From Colidextribacter sp. OB.20 (GTDB taxonomy: Bacteria > Bacillota > Clostridia > Oscillospirales > Oscillospiraceae), in the NCBI RefSeq assembly GCF_009911595.1, contig NZ_QWKG01000016.1:1-64000 (forward strand): DNA of 64,000 bases, in the 5' to 3' direction. The translations under genes were made by a program, and so were the position numbers. The notes under the pieces are model-generated. The model made no database searches. It saw only the letters and a list, made by a program, of their open reading frames with translations, and was not told the origin of the DNA. Shown here piece by piece: positions 43,919 through 52,372 of this stretch. Within the stretch, counting starts at the first letter, position 1. Each line of letters starts with the position of its first letter.

Positions 43919-44671
43919 TTATCCCATTTGCAGGGTCTCCTCCCACAGGAAAAATTCTTCCAGCTTCTCCACCGCCCGCCGGGGGTCTCGGGTCATCTCC
44001 TCCCCCAGCGTCTCCGGTCCCTCCTCCCTCCAGCGGTAGAGGTGGACCCGAAAGGCGGCGGTGCGCATGTCCTCGCCGGACCAGTCCTCCAGGTCCAGGC
44101 AGAGCGCAGGCTCCTTGCTGACAAACATCGCAATATCCCGTTCCCAGTGGAACTGCGGGCGTTCCCTCTCTGGGGCCAGAAATTTTGCCAAAAAGTCCGG
44201 CTGAAGGTAGTCGCAGTCAAAGGTGTTCCAGGCCGCCTCCCACCCCGCTGGAATTTTTAATGGGACAAAATCCACCGGCACAGGAGGCCGGGACGGCTCC
44301 AGCTGCCGGAAATGGCGGGTGCCCAGGCACTGCCGCTCCGCCTCCCACAAACCGGCAATCCAAGTCCGATCCTCTTCCCGCCAGCAGCTCGGGCTGGACA
44401 TAGCCTGGAACAGAGACAGCTTTTCCGGCAAAGCCTCCAGCGCCTGGACGCAGCACGCCGCCAGCTGCCGGCGCTCCCCAATTTTAGGCGACACCGTGAG
44501 GGTCAGGCAGCATCCCGCCTTCTCCCGTCGAAGGCAGAGAGACAGATCGTAGTCCTGATACCGATGCCAGCTTTTTTGCTCCCGGTGCTGAAAGCCAAGC
44601 TCCAAGCCCTCTGCCTGGTCATTTTTCCATACCGTCCAGCTGGTGTGCAGGGGAATTGAAAAAAGTTCCAT
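43919..44671 (-). CDS. Hypothetical protein, 250 aa
   Basis: Not recognised. A Trp-rich, acidic soluble protein with alternating blocks (LHTSWTVWKND, YQDYDLSLCLRREKAGC, FDCDYLQPDFLAKFLAPERERPQF). No catalytic motif or membrane segment is visible. Its start shares a base with the coaE stop, so it is probably translated with coaE. Role unknown. Confidence 0.6.
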   Translation of the reverse strand: MELFSIPLHTSWTVWKNDQAEGLELGFQHREQKSWHRYQDYDLSLCLRREKAGCCLTLTVSPKIGERRQLAACCVQALEALPEKLSLFQAMSSPSCWREEDRTWIAGLWEAERQCLGTRHFRQLEPSRPPVPVDFVPLKIPAGWEAAWNTFDCDYLQPDFLAKFLAPERERPQFHWERDIAMFVSKEPALCLDLEDWSGEDMRTAAFRVHLYRWREEGPETLGEEMTRDPRRAVEKLEEFFLWEETLQMG

Positions 44672-45261
44672 TATAGGAGTTCCTCCAACAAAACCCGCGC
44701 CTTCTGAGAAAATTCTTCCGCACTGGAACAGTCGTTAATCAGAGTATAGTCACAGTTCTCAATAAAATACGCGTCCGGCTTCTGGGCCTTCACCCGAGCC
44801 CAGGCGTAGTCCTCGGAAATACCCTCCCGGGCCATAATGCGGCGTACCCGCACCTCGGGCGGGGCCAGGACGGCCACGGTCAGTTTACATAATTCTTTTA
44901 TTGGGCACTCCAGCAGGGCGATGGCGTCGATGGCCGCCAGGGCTCTCCCCTGCTTTTGGTATTCCTCCGCCAGCACCTTTGTCCGGGCCACCACCGCCTC
45001 CCAGGCAATGGCATTGAGCTTCTCCAGCCGTTCAGGGGCGTGAAAAACCACCGCCCCCAGCTTCTTCCGGTCGATGGGCCCGGTATCATCCCAGAGCGGG
45101 CCAAACTCCTGCTCCAGCTTATTCTGTAAAGCGGAATCACTTTTCAGTAATTCGTGGTAGACGGCATCGCAGTCGATGACTCCGCCCCCCAGCTTTTCCA
45201 CCTCCCGGAGCAAGGTGGTCTTGCCCGCCCCGGTGGGGCCGGTGATACCCAGAATAGTCAT
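44671..45261 (-). CDS. coaE: Dephospho-CoA kinase
   Basis: Last step of coenzyme A synthesis, phosphorylating the 3'-hydroxyl of dephospho-CoA. The 196 residues have Walker A GPTGAGKTT (about 7-15), the CoA-binding VIDCDAVYHELL block and RRIMAREGISEDYAWAR lid with Arg residues. It contains one recurrent dyad (45126-45145). It is followed by the hypothetical protein gene on the same strand. Confidence 0.95.
   Translation of the reverse strand: MTILGITGPTGAGKTTLLREVEKLGGGVIDCDAVYHELLKSDSALQNKLEQEFGPLWDDTGPIDRKKLGAVVFHAPERLEKLNAIAWEAVVARTKVLAEEYQKQGRALAAIDAIALLECPIKELCKLTVAVLAPPEVRVRRIMAREGISEDYAWARVKAQKPDAYFIENCDYTLINDCSSAEEFSQKARVLLEELL
45126..45145. repeat. Recurrent dyad, near match (coaE)
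   Basis: GTAAAG-CGGAATCA-CTTTTC. The first 18 bases are identical to 51526-51543 in the ABC-F gene although the encoded contexts differ (AAA AGT versus GAA AGT). Confidence 0.5.
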
Positions 45262-45292
45262 TTTTGTCGCTCCTTCGGACGTTGCGGGCCTA

Positions 45293-46036
45293 TCAGTAAT
45301 AGTCTTTCACACCCCGCATTTGAAGCCGCCGTGTCAGCTTCCGGGCCTGGACCCGGTTCCAAAACGGAACAAACAGGGAGAGCAGCGGAACGCTGCCGTC
45401 CTGTTCCAGCTCATCTGTCTGGGACAGCCTGGCCCCCCGGCAGTACCACAGGCACTGGAGTAGGTACAGCATCCCGATCCCCAGCAGCAGGCCCTTCACC
45501 CCGCCGTAGTCCAGCAGACCGTTCCGGGTAGAGATGAGACCTCCCACAATCAAAGACAGCAGCAGACCAGCGGTGGACATAAAGAGGACCGCGCCGGCCA
45601 TCAGCGCCAGCCAGACCGCAGTGATCACACCCAGCGTGCTCCCATGCTCCAGCAGGGCCTCCGCTTTGTCCAGCGGGGCATCCAATTTCTCCTCCCGCAG
45701 GAGCACATCCCCCGCCAGCAGGAGCTGGGAAAACACCCACACCCAGACCACCGGCGCAGCCCTGTCCGAAATATAGTTATCCCAGAGCAGCAACTCCCCG
45801 CGGCTGCACAGGAGGGGGAGCATCAAGGCGGCCAAAAGCCTGGCCCCGCTCCCCCGCAGGCTGATCCGCCCAGTCAGGTCCAAGGCCAGCAGAATCAGGC
45901 ATACCCCTGGAACAGCCCAGGCCCAGAGTCCGGGCCGCTGTATTTTGTTTAGATCTATCTCCAAAAACGTGGAAAAGATTGCGGCAACAGTGTGGGCCGC
46001 GGCGTAGGGAATCCAAAACAGGTTGCCCCAGTTCAT
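45293..46036 (-). CDS. Hypothetical membrane protein, 247 aa
   Basis: Not recognised. About six hydrophobic segments, e.g. AWAVPGVCLILLALDL, LLAALMLPLLC, VITAVWLALMAGAVLFM, LLLSLIVGGLIS, GLLLGIGMLYLLQCLW. A cytosolic acidic segment (REEKLDAPLDKAEALLE) joins the third and fourth. The start at ATG 46036 has AAAGGGGTGG upstream; longer readings have no good ribosome site. No fold can be named. Confidence 0.7.
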   Translation of the reverse strand: MNWGNLFWIPYAAAHTVAAIFSTFLEIDLNKIQRPGLWAWAVPGVCLILLALDLTGRISLRGSGARLLAALMLPLLCSRGELLLWDNYISDRAAPVVWVWVFSQLLLAGDVLLREEKLDAPLDKAEALLEHGSTLGVITAVWLALMAGAVLFMSTAGLLLSLIVGGLISTRNGLLDYGGVKGLLLGIGMLYLLQCLWYCRGARLSQTDELEQDGSVPLLSLFVPFWNRVQARKLTRRLQMRGVKDYY

Positions 46037-46129
46037 ACCATCCACCCCTTTCTGCCCTTCCAACATAACGGAAGCAACGGAAAAATGCAAGGGATTTCAG
46101 ACAGTCGGTCATTTTTGGGAGATAGTCGG

Positions 46130-47224
46130 TCAAATCTGGATAATATGGAAGCCCGCAGCCTTGTTCAGCCGGTTGGACACAGCCAAGCCTATGCCGCCGT
46201 CATCGGGACATTGGGCCCAGATTCTTTTCACATCGGTACGGTCCATGGCCCGCAGGGCATCAAAAAGCCGCCTGGCCTGCTCGCCCTTGTCGCCAGCCGG
46301 GCCCAAAGACAGGATAGGGCCCTCCTCCTCTGCAAACAGAGGCAGGAACTCCTCAAAGCAGATTACCCCATCCCAGCGGGTGTGGGACAGACGGTTCAGA
46401 ATGTAAGCGGCGCTCTGCGCCGCCTCCCCTTTTATGGCGGTAACGGGGGCCTTGGGCGCGTAGTGGCGGTACTTCATCCCCGGAGCCCGGGGCTTCTCCC
46501 CCTCCCCCATCTTCCGGGTGACAGCAGGGTCCACCGCTACCTCCCCCAGTACCTCCCGGAGTTGCTCCAGGGTAATACCACCGGGGCGCAGCAGCCGGGG
46601 CGGGTCGCAGGTCAGGTCGATAATGGTGGACTCCACCCCCACCGTGCAGGGACCTCCGTCCAGAATAGCCGGTATCTTCCCCTCCATATCCTCCAGCATG
46701 TGCCGGGCGGTGGTGGGACTGGGCCGGCCCGAGGTATTCCCCGAGGGGGCGGCGACGGGGGTCTGGGCCAGCCGGATGACGCCGCGACACAGGGGATGGG
46801 CGGGACAGCGCATCCCCACCGTGTCCAGCCCGGCGGTGACCACGTCGGGAATCACCCGGGGCCCGAAGTGGGTACAGGAGCACACCGGGCCATTTTTCAG
46901 CTCCTCCAGCTCCTGGGAGGTGCGTTTTTTGCATCGGAGGACCATGGTCAGCGGCCCAGGCCAGAACCGCCCCGCCAGTCGGTAGGCCGTGTCCGGAATG
47001 TCCTCGCAGTACCGCTCCAGCCAGGACGCCTCCGGGATGTGGAGGATCAGCGGGTTATCCTGGGGCCGGCCCTTGGCCTGAAAGATGGCCCGGACCGCCA
47101 CAGGGTTCAGTCCGTCCGCTCCCAGGCCATAGACCGTCTCGGTGGGGATGCCCAGCAGGCCGCCCCCCCGGATGATCTCCGCCGCCTGGGAGAACTGGCT
47201 TTCACTCAGAAGTTGTGTTTTCAT
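46130..47224 (-). CDS. tsaC: L-threonylcarbamoyladenylate synthase (Sua5 type)
   Basis: Makes threonylcarbamoyl-AMP from threonine, bicarbonate and ATP for tRNA t6A. The 364-residue protein is the long Sua5 form: a TsaC domain with GGLLGIPTETVYGLGADG and FQAKGRPQDNPLILHI (the KxR motif, here AKGRP), APSGNTSGRPSPTTA, then a C-terminal Sua5 domain starting near YRHYAPKAP. The start is ATG 47224, sharing ATGA with the stop of the HAD gene, a translation-coupled arrangement. tsaC is also called ywlC in Bacillus. Confidence 0.93.
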   Translation of the reverse strand: MKTQLLSESQFSQAAEIIRGGGLLGIPTETVYGLGADGLNPVAVRAIFQAKGRPQDNPLILHIPEASWLERYCEDIPDTAYRLAGRFWPGPLTMVLRCKKRTSQELEELKNGPVCSCTHFGPRVIPDVVTAGLDTVGMRCPAHPLCRGVIRLAQTPVAAPSGNTSGRPSPTTARHMLEDMEGKIPAILDGGPCTVGVESTIIDLTCDPPRLLRPGGITLEQLREVLGEVAVDPAVTRKMGEGEKPRAPGMKYRHYAPKAPVTAIKGEAAQSAAYILNRLSHTRWDGVICFEEFLPLFAEEEGPILSLGPAGDKGEQARRLFDALRAMDRTDVKRIWAQCPDDGGIGLAVSNRLNKAAGFHIIQI

Positions 47225-47871
47225 CTCAAAATCAGCTCCGCCAGCTCCTCCGGGGTCTGGACCAGATGGTCCGCCCCCTCCGCCTCCAGCTCCTGGCGGG
47301 TACGAAAGCCCCACAGTACCCCGCAGCTGACAAGTCCGCCGTTTTTGGCGGTGCGGATGTCCACATTGCTGTCCCCCACAAAGAGGGTATCCCCGGGCGC
47401 GGCCCCCATCTCCCCCATCAGCCTGTGGAGCAGGGTGGGGTCGGGCTTGGTGGGCACGCCGTCAACCGCCCCCTGGGCGTAGGCGAACACACCGGGAAAA
47501 TAGCCCTCAATGATGCCGGGCACGATGGCATGCGCCTTGTTGGACAGGACAGCCAGCGTCAGCCCGGTCCCCTTCAGCCGCTCCAGCAGCTCCCGGATGC
47601 CGGGATAGGGGGCGGTTTTGTCCTCCTTGTGGGCACTGTAGTAGGGCATGAACTCGTCCAAAACGGCCCGAATCCCCTCCGGAGTCCGCTGGCTCTCCGG
47701 GGAGAAGCGTTCGGCCAGCCTGGTCATGCCGTTGCCCACGAAATATTTGAACTCCTCCACCGTGTGGGTGGGCCAGCCGTGGTTCCGGCACACCCAGTTG
47801 CCAGCGTCCGCCAGATCGTCGATGGTGTTCAGAAGGGTGCCGTCCAGGTCGAAAATGACATTTTTAAACAT
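47221..47871 (-). CDS. HAD-family hydrolase, phosphoglycolate-phosphatase-like
   Basis: A 216-residue haloacid-dehalogenase-type phosphatase. Motif I is VIFDLDGTLLNT (about 4-15), motif II/III regions LAVLSNKAH and KPDPTLLHRLM, motif IV LFVGDSNVDIRTAKNGG. This type dephosphorylates small phosphorylated metabolites; the substrate is not certain. ATG 47871 is preceded by AAGGAGAAC. It overlaps tsaC by 4 bases. Its upstream DNA holds a GGGCG palindrome. Confidence 0.85.
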   Translation of the reverse strand: MFKNVIFDLDGTLLNTIDDLADAGNWVCRNHGWPTHTVEEFKYFVGNGMTRLAERFSPESQRTPEGIRAVLDEFMPYYSAHKEDKTAPYPGIRELLERLKGTGLTLAVLSNKAHAIVPGIIEGYFPGVFAYAQGAVDGVPTKPDPTLLHRLMGEMGAAPGDTLFVGDSNVDIRTAKNGGLVSCGVLWGFRTRQELEAEGADHLVQTPEELAELILR

Positions 47872-47886
47872 GCTGTTCTCCTTTAT

Positions 47887-47959
47887 GTAGGGCGTGACCA
47901 CTGGGCACGCCGTCTCAATCACACGGCGGGCCGGGTCGTCCCACCCTACACGCCCCTAC
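47887..47959. repeat. GGGGCG palindrome, copy 2 (interrupted)
   Basis: GTAGGGCGTG (47887-47896) faces CACGCCCCTAC (47949-47959) across about 50 bases, with an inner GGCGTG/CACGCC stem. It resembles the short GTAGGGGCG palindromes elsewhere but with an insert. Confidence 0.5.
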
Positions 47960-48213
47960 TCGTAAATTCCGATCTCCATGCAGCCGATTTCTACTGTGGT
48001 GTCCCTGGGGAACTCTGTCCGCTGGAGGTAGGCCTTCACCGCCACCTGAGCGTGCTTGGGGTTGACCCGTTCCTCCTCCAGGTCCAGGTCGATGCGCCCA
48101 GCCTCGCCGCCGCAGACCGAGCCCACGTCCTCCAGCACCTCGTTCAGCTCCCCAACCACATCGTGCAGGTCCTTCCCCTCAGGGAGAGCTTTGTAATGAA
48201 TATACATTTCCAT
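47956..48213 (-). CDS. Hypothetical protein, 85 aa
   Basis: Not recognised. A small acidic protein (MEMYIHYKALPEGKDLHDVVGELNEVLEDVGSV) with an alpha-beta pattern. It lies between prfA and the HAD gene and may be read from either. Its 3' end overlaps the copy-2 palindrome by 4 bases. Evidence is an uninterrupted reading with a start ATG and CTTTTCTCC-like ribosome complement (GGAGAAAAG on this strand) upstream. Confidence 0.55.
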   Translation of the reverse strand: MEMYIHYKALPEGKDLHDVVGELNEVLEDVGSVCGGEAGRIDLDLEEERVNPKHAQVAVKAYLQRTEFPRDTTVEIGCMEIGIYE

Positions 48214-48241
48214 TTTACTTTTCTCCTTTTGATATCATTGT

Positions 48242-48263
48242 CGGGGCGGCTGCAGGCCGCCCT
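48242..48263. repeat. GGGGCG palindrome, copy 3
   Basis: GGGCGGC (48244-48250) and GCCGCCC (48256-48262) with loop TGCAG. It touches the stop of prfA and could terminate it on the minus strand; no T tract is clear. Confidence 0.5.
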
Positions 48264-49321
48264 CATCCCTGCTCCTTCAGCAGCTCCGCCTGGTGGTCGG
48301 CGGCCAGAGCGTCGATAATCTCGTCCAGAGCCCCGTCCATCACCTGGTCGATTTTGTACAGCGTCAGGCCGACGCGGTGGTCGGTAACCCGCCCCTGAGG
48401 AAAATTGTAGGTGCGGATACGCTCGTTGCGCATCCCGGAGCCCACCTGACTGCGCCGCCGCGCGGTGTACTCGCTGGAAATTTTCTCCTGCTCTGTCTCA
48501 TACAGCCGGGAGGCCAGCAGCCGCATGGCCTTGTCACGGTTCTGAAACTGGCTTCTCTCCTGCTGGCACTCCACCACGGTGCCGGTAGGCCTGTGGATCA
48601 GCCGCACGGCGGAGGAGGTCTTGTTCACATGCTGGCCCCCCGCCCCGGAGGAGCGGAACACCTGCATCTCGATGTCCGCCGGATTGAGCTGGACGTCCGC
48701 CGTCTCCATCTCGGGCAGGACAGCCACCGTCACCGTGGAGGTGTGGACCCGGCCCCCGGATTCCGTCTCGGGCACCCGCTGGACCCGGTGAACGCCGCTT
48801 TCAAACTTGAACCGGGACCAGGCCCCGTCTCCCTCTACTGTAAAGACGATCTCCTTTACGCCGCCCAGCTCGGTCTCGCTGGCGGAATCCACCTCCACGT
48901 GCCACCCCTTGGACTCGGCAAACATGGAGTACATCCGGAACAGGGAGTGGGCGAACAGGGCGGCCTCCTCCCCGCCCACTCCGGCGCGGATCTCCACAAT
49001 GACATTTTTGCTGTCGTTGGGGTCCTTGGGCAGGAGCAGAATTTGCAGTTCCCGCTCCAGCCGGGGCAGCTCGTCCAGCGCAGCCTGATACTCCTCCTGG
49101 GCCAGCTCCCTCATCTCCGGGTCGGCCATCAGCTCCTCCGCCTGATCCCGGGCGTCCAGGGCCTTCCGATAGGCCCGGAAGGCGTCCACCAGGGGCTGGA
49201 GCTCCGCCTGCTCCTTATTCAGACGGGCCACCAGCTCTGGGTCGGCATAGGTCTCCGACGCCCCCAGCCGGGCCTCAATCTGGGAGTATTTTGCCTCAAT
49301 GGCGTTGAGCTTATCAAACAT
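48263..49321 (-). CDS. prfA: Peptide chain release factor 1
   Basis: Reads UAA and UAG stop codons. The 352 residues have the GGQ loop in RSSGAGGQHVNKTSSAVRLIH and the P-x-T codon-reading motif as PET in RVQRVPETESGGRVHTS, plus the long N-terminal helical domain. The start at ATG 49321 is the first with a ribosome site (AGGTGATT); an earlier reading to 49342 has none. A perfect recurrent dyad lies inside the gene (48840-48859). YdcF gene ends 5 bases upstream. Confidence 0.96.
   Translation of the reverse strand: MFDKLNAIEAKYSQIEARLGASETYADPELVARLNKEQAELQPLVDAFRAYRKALDARDQAEELMADPEMRELAQEEYQAALDELPRLERELQILLLPKDPNDSKNVIVEIRAGVGGEEAALFAHSLFRMYSMFAESKGWHVEVDSASETELGGVKEIVFTVEGDGAWSRFKFESGVHRVQRVPETESGGRVHTSTVTVAVLPEMETADVQLNPADIEMQVFRSSGAGGQHVNKTSSAVRLIHRPTGTVVECQQERSQFQNRDKAMRLLASRLYETEQEKISSEYTARRRSQVGSGMRNERIRTYNFPQGRVTDHRVGLTLYKIDQVMDGALDEIIDALAADHQAELLKEQG
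48840..48859. repeat. Recurrent dyad, perfect copy (prfA)
   Basis: GTAAAG-ACGATCTC-CTTTAC, inside prfA; one of three perfect copies. Confidence 0.6.
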
Positions 49322-49325
49322 GGAA

Positions 49326-49964
49326 TCACCTGTCCAACACAAAAGATTTCACCAGGGCGATGGGCTCCCGGATGTACATTTTCAGCCGCGTGGGGACGTG
49401 GCTGGAGGGGGCGGACAGAACGGAGATGTTCTCAAATCCGACCCGTCCGGCCAGCATTTTCGCACGGGCCAGGTGGAAGCCGTTGGAAACAATAATGACG
49501 CCGTCCTTGAGGGCATACCCTGCCTCCTCAAGATGCCTGGCAGAGTAGGTCAGATTCTGCCATGTATTGACAGAAAGGGTCTCCTGAATGATATTTTCCC
49601 GGGCAAAGCCGTGCTCCACCAAGTAGTCCACCATGCCCTGGGCCTCGGTAGTGGGCTCGTTCTCCCCCTGGCCGCCGGAGACCACCACAGTGATGTCCGG
49701 GTGGTCCTCCAGGTATTCCAGCGCCTTGTCCAACCGGTCCCGAAGCATGATGGACGGCCCCCAGTCGTGGAGCTGGCAGCCCAGGATCACCATGGCCTTG
49801 GGGTCGCCCTTCACATCGTCCCGGGCGCCGGACAGCACCTGCCCCAGCAGAATGGCGAAGCATAGACAGCCCGCCGCCGCCAGGACCACCAGTGCTTTAA
49901 GCAGCCAATGGCGTCTGCGCCCCTTATAGCTGACGATCTCGATCTTTGATTTCTGATCGCTCAT
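49326..49964 (-). CDS. YdcF/ElyC/SanA family (DUF218) membrane protein
   Basis: A 212-residue protein with one N-terminal membrane segment (about 21-43) and a DUF218 domain outside the membrane: AMVILGCQLHDWGPSIMLRDRLDKALEYLEDHP, VVVSGGQGENEP, EAQGMVDYLVEHG, and IIQETLSVNTWQNLTYS. Family members affect envelope polymer handling (ElyC) or vancomycin sensitivity (SanA). Which role applies here is not known. It overlaps the ABC-F gene by 4 bases and ends 5 bases before prfA. Confidence 0.88.
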   Translation of the reverse strand: MSDQKSKIEIVSYKGRRRHWLLKALVVLAAAGCLCFAILLGQVLSGARDDVKGDPKAMVILGCQLHDWGPSIMLRDRLDKALEYLEDHPDITVVVSGGQGENEPTTEAQGMVDYLVEHGFARENIIQETLSVNTWQNLTYSARHLEEAGYALKDGVIIVSNGFHLARAKMLAGRVGFENISVLSAPSSHVPTRLKMYIREPIALVKSFVLDR

Positions 49965-51880
49965 CCCCGTGCCTCCTCCAGGTCCGCCGCCAGCCCTTCC
50001 CAGACAGCATACAGATGGGCAAGCTCATCCTCCAGGGCCTCCCGCTGCGCATAGAGCTCCTGGAGCTTCAAATAATCTGCCGACGCCTCCTGAATGGCCT
50101 GCTCCAGGTCATACATCCGCTCCTCAGCGGCCCCCACCGCCCGCTCGGCGGCGTTGACCTGCTTCTCCAGCTCCTTGGTGCCGCCGGGGCGCTTGGGTTT
50201 GTCCTTTTTCTCAGGCGGTTCGGCCTTTGAGGACGGCGCGCCGGGGTCGTCGCGCCCCACAGCCAGCTTTCCCCTCTCCTTGGCGGACAGGTACTCCTGA
50301 TAGGTGCCCTTGAAGTCGGTGATTTTCCCGTTTTCCAGCATCCAGATGCGGGTGGCGAAGCGGTCGATAAAGTAGCGGTCGTGGGAGACGAAGAGCAGAT
50401 TGCCCTCGTAGTCCTCCACCGCCTCCTCAATCCACTCCCGGCTCTGGATGTCCAGGTGGTTGGTGGGCTCGTCCAAAATGAGGAGGTTGATCTTGCTGTC
50501 CATGAGCATACACAGCCGCAGACGGGACTGCTCCCCGCCGGACAGGGCGGACACCGGCTTAAATACATCCTCCCCCCGGAACTTGAAGGAGGCCAGCCGG
50601 TTCCGGGCGGTCTGGGCGGTGCAGTCCAGGTCATAGAGCATGGTATCCACCAGGGTGCGCTCCGGGTGGTCAAAGTGAATAATCTGTGGCAGGTAACCCA
50701 CCTTTACAGTTGGCCCCTTCCTAAGCTTTCCGCCGTCTGGCTCCTCCTCACCCATGATAATTTTGATGAGGGTGGACTTGCCAGCGCCGTTGTCACCCAG
50801 CAGGGCGATGCGCTCGCCCCCCTCCACCTCCAGGCTGACCCCCTCGAACAGCTTCCGCTCTCCGAAGGACTTATCCAGGTTCTTGATGGACAGCACCTCG
50901 TCCCCCCGGAACTCCCTCTCTCCGAAGCGGACCTCCATTTTCCGGTCCTTTTTGGGCTTGTCGGTGGTGCGGATGCGCTCAATGCGCTTCTCCATGGACT
51001 GGGCCCGCTTGAAAATCTTGTCGTTGCCCGAGTAGGCCCAGATGCGCAGCTGCTCCGCCGCCTTCTCCAGCTGCTGTATCTTGGCCTGCTCCTTTTCGTA
51101 CTGTTTCAGCTTCTCCTCGTACCGCCGCTCCTTCTCCACGGCGTAGAAGCTGTAGTTTCCCGAATAGAACTCCGCCTTCCCCTCCTGGATTTCCACCACC
51201 CGCCGGACCACCTTGTCCAAAAAGTAGCGGTCGTGGGAGACGGCCAGGACAGTGCCCTTGAATTTTTCCAGGTAGCCCTCCAGCCACTCGGTGGCCCGCA
51301 GGTCCAGGTGGTTGGTAGGCTCGTCCAGCAGGAGGATATCGGTGTCCTCCAGGATAAGCCGGGCCAGGTTGACCCGGGTCTTTTCCCCGCCGGACAGCTT
51401 GTCGAAGAGCTGCTCCCGCATGGCCTGAGGGATGGACAGGCCGTTGCACACCTTGTTTTTGCTGGTGTCTGTCTCATAGCCTCCCCCGGCCTGAAAGGCA
51501 GCGGACAGCTTGTCGTATCGAGACAGTAAAGCGGAATCACTTTCCCCCTCCGCCATCTGCTGGGACAGCCGGGTCATCTCCTCCTCCATCCGCCGGAGGG
51601 GGGCGAAGGCATCGTCCAGCACGTCCTCCACGGTGTAACCCGCCGGGAAAACGGGAATCTGGGAGATGAGGCCCAGCCGCTTGTCCGGCGCGATGACCAC
51701 ATCTCCCTCGTCGGCATGGACTGCCCCCGTGAGGATGCGCAGGAGGGTGGTCTTGCCGCAGCCGTTGGGCCCCAGCAGGCCTACCCGCTCCCCCGCGTCC
51801 ACCTGAAAGGTCAGTCCGTCCAATATTTTCTTTCCGACCTCGAACTCCTTTACGACGCCGGATACCGATATATCTATCAT
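49961..51880 (-). CDS. ABC-F family ATPase (ribosome-acting)
   Basis: A 639-residue protein with two ABC domains and no membrane part. Walker A motifs: GPNGCGKTTLLRI (first) and GDNGAGKSTLIKI (second). Signatures: LSGGEKTRVNLARLIL and LSGGEQSRLRLCMLM. A linker around KKDRKMEVRFGEREFRG joins them; a C-terminal coiled-coil (LEKQVNAAERAVGAAEERM) follows. ABC-F proteins act at the ribosomal tRNA exit or P site; some confer antibiotic resistance, others aid translation. The family member cannot be named. The start is ATG 51880. A structured element lies upstream. Confidence 0.92.
   Translation of the reverse strand: MIDISVSGVVKEFEVGKKILDGLTFQVDAGERVGLLGPNGCGKTTLLRILTGAVHADEGDVVIAPDKRLGLISQIPVFPAGYTVEDVLDDAFAPLRRMEEEMTRLSQQMAEGESDSALLSRYDKLSAAFQAGGGYETDTSKNKVCNGLSIPQAMREQLFDKLSGGEKTRVNLARLILEDTDILLLDEPTNHLDLRATEWLEGYLEKFKGTVLAVSHDRYFLDKVVRRVVEIQEGKAEFYSGNYSFYAVEKERRYEEKLKQYEKEQAKIQQLEKAAEQLRIWAYSGNDKIFKRAQSMEKRIERIRTTDKPKKDRKMEVRFGEREFRGDEVLSIKNLDKSFGERKLFEGVSLEVEGGERIALLGDNGAGKSTLIKIIMGEEEPDGGKLRKGPTVKVGYLPQIIHFDHPERTLVDTMLYDLDCTAQTARNRLASFKFRGEDVFKPVSALSGGEQSRLRLCMLMDSKINLLILDEPTNHLDIQSREWIEEAVEDYEGNLLFVSHDRYFIDRFATRIWMLENGKITDFKGTYQEYLSAKERGKLAVGRDDPGAPSSKAEPPEKKDKPKRPGGTKELEKQVNAAERAVGAAEERMYDLEQAIQEASADYLKLQELYAQREALEDELAHLYAVWEGLAADLEEARG
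51526..51545. repeat. Recurrent dyad, near match (ABC-F)
   Basis: GTAAAG-CGGAATCA-CTTTCC; shares 18 bases with 45126-45143. Confidence 0.5.
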
Positions 51881-51922
51881 TGCTCGGGTCCTCGCTTGTA
51901 AAATCTTTCGTCCCCCGCAGGG

Positions 51923-52070
51923 AAAGCCTCCCTTCGCAAAAGGGAGGTGGCATTTGCGGAGCAAATGACGGAGGGTTTTCCTTTCCTGAAATGTATCTGC
52001 CTTTGCTTAGGAGAAAAACCCTAGTCAGCTTCGCTGACAGCCCCCTTCACAAGGGGGCCTTTGGGTGCCC
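51923..52070. repeat. Mirror-symmetric multi-hairpin element
   Basis: Hairpins in order: CCTCCCTT/AAGGGAGG (51927-51947), CATTTG/CAAATG (51951-51967), then AGGGTTTT (51972-51979) which pairs with AAAACCCT (52015-52022), then GTCAGC/GCTGAC (52024-52038), GCCCCCTT/AAGGGGGC (52040-52058). The right half repeats the left in reverse order and inverted. No coding content is credible. It lies 5' of the ABC-F gene and 3' of the XRE gene at 52072. Confidence 0.7.
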
Positions 52071-52071
52071 T

Positions 52072-52281
52072 CTAGGGCGTGTCCGTCCGCCCGGTCAAAT
52101 AATCGAGGCTGACGTCAAAAAAGTCGGCCATCCTGATTAGTGTCGTCATCTGTGCTTCCCGTTTTCCATACTCATAATCCTGATAGACACGGGAGGAGAC
52201 ACCAATCTCTTTTGCTAATGCAACCTGAGATACTTTTTTGCTCTTTCGGAGATGGTGTAAACGTTCCGAAAATACAGACAT
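52072..52281 (-). CDS. Small XRE-family regulator, 69 aa
   Basis: A single helix-turn-helix protein, RKSKKVSQVALAKEIGVSSRVYQDYEYGKRE, about the size of a phage-type or toxin-antitoxin-type repressor. ATG 52281. It diverges from the gene at 52373. The two promoters overlap and an inverted repeat lies in the spacer, a classic self-regulated layout. Confidence 0.85.
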   Translation of the reverse strand: MSVFSERLHHLRKSKKVSQVALAKEIGVSSRVYQDYEYGKREAQMTTLIRMADFFDVSLDYLTGRTDTP

Positions 52282-52297
52282 TTTTTCACCGTCCCTC

Positions 52298-52350
52298 TTG
52301 ACACGTTGAAATTCACGTGTTATTATAAAACTATGTTAAAATTATCGCAA
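52298..52350. promoter_or_regulatory. Divergent overlapping promoters with operator
   Basis: Plus strand: TTGACA (52298-52303), 17 bp, TATTAT (52321-52326). Minus strand: TTGCGA (52350-52345), 17 bp, TATAAT (52327-52322). The -10 boxes overlap. An inverted repeat ACACGT-N8-ACGTGT spans 52301-52320 between plus-strand -35 and -10, so a repressor binding here would block both. Confidence 0.75.
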
Positions 52351-52372
52351 TATAATTTGAGGAGGAAATTTC

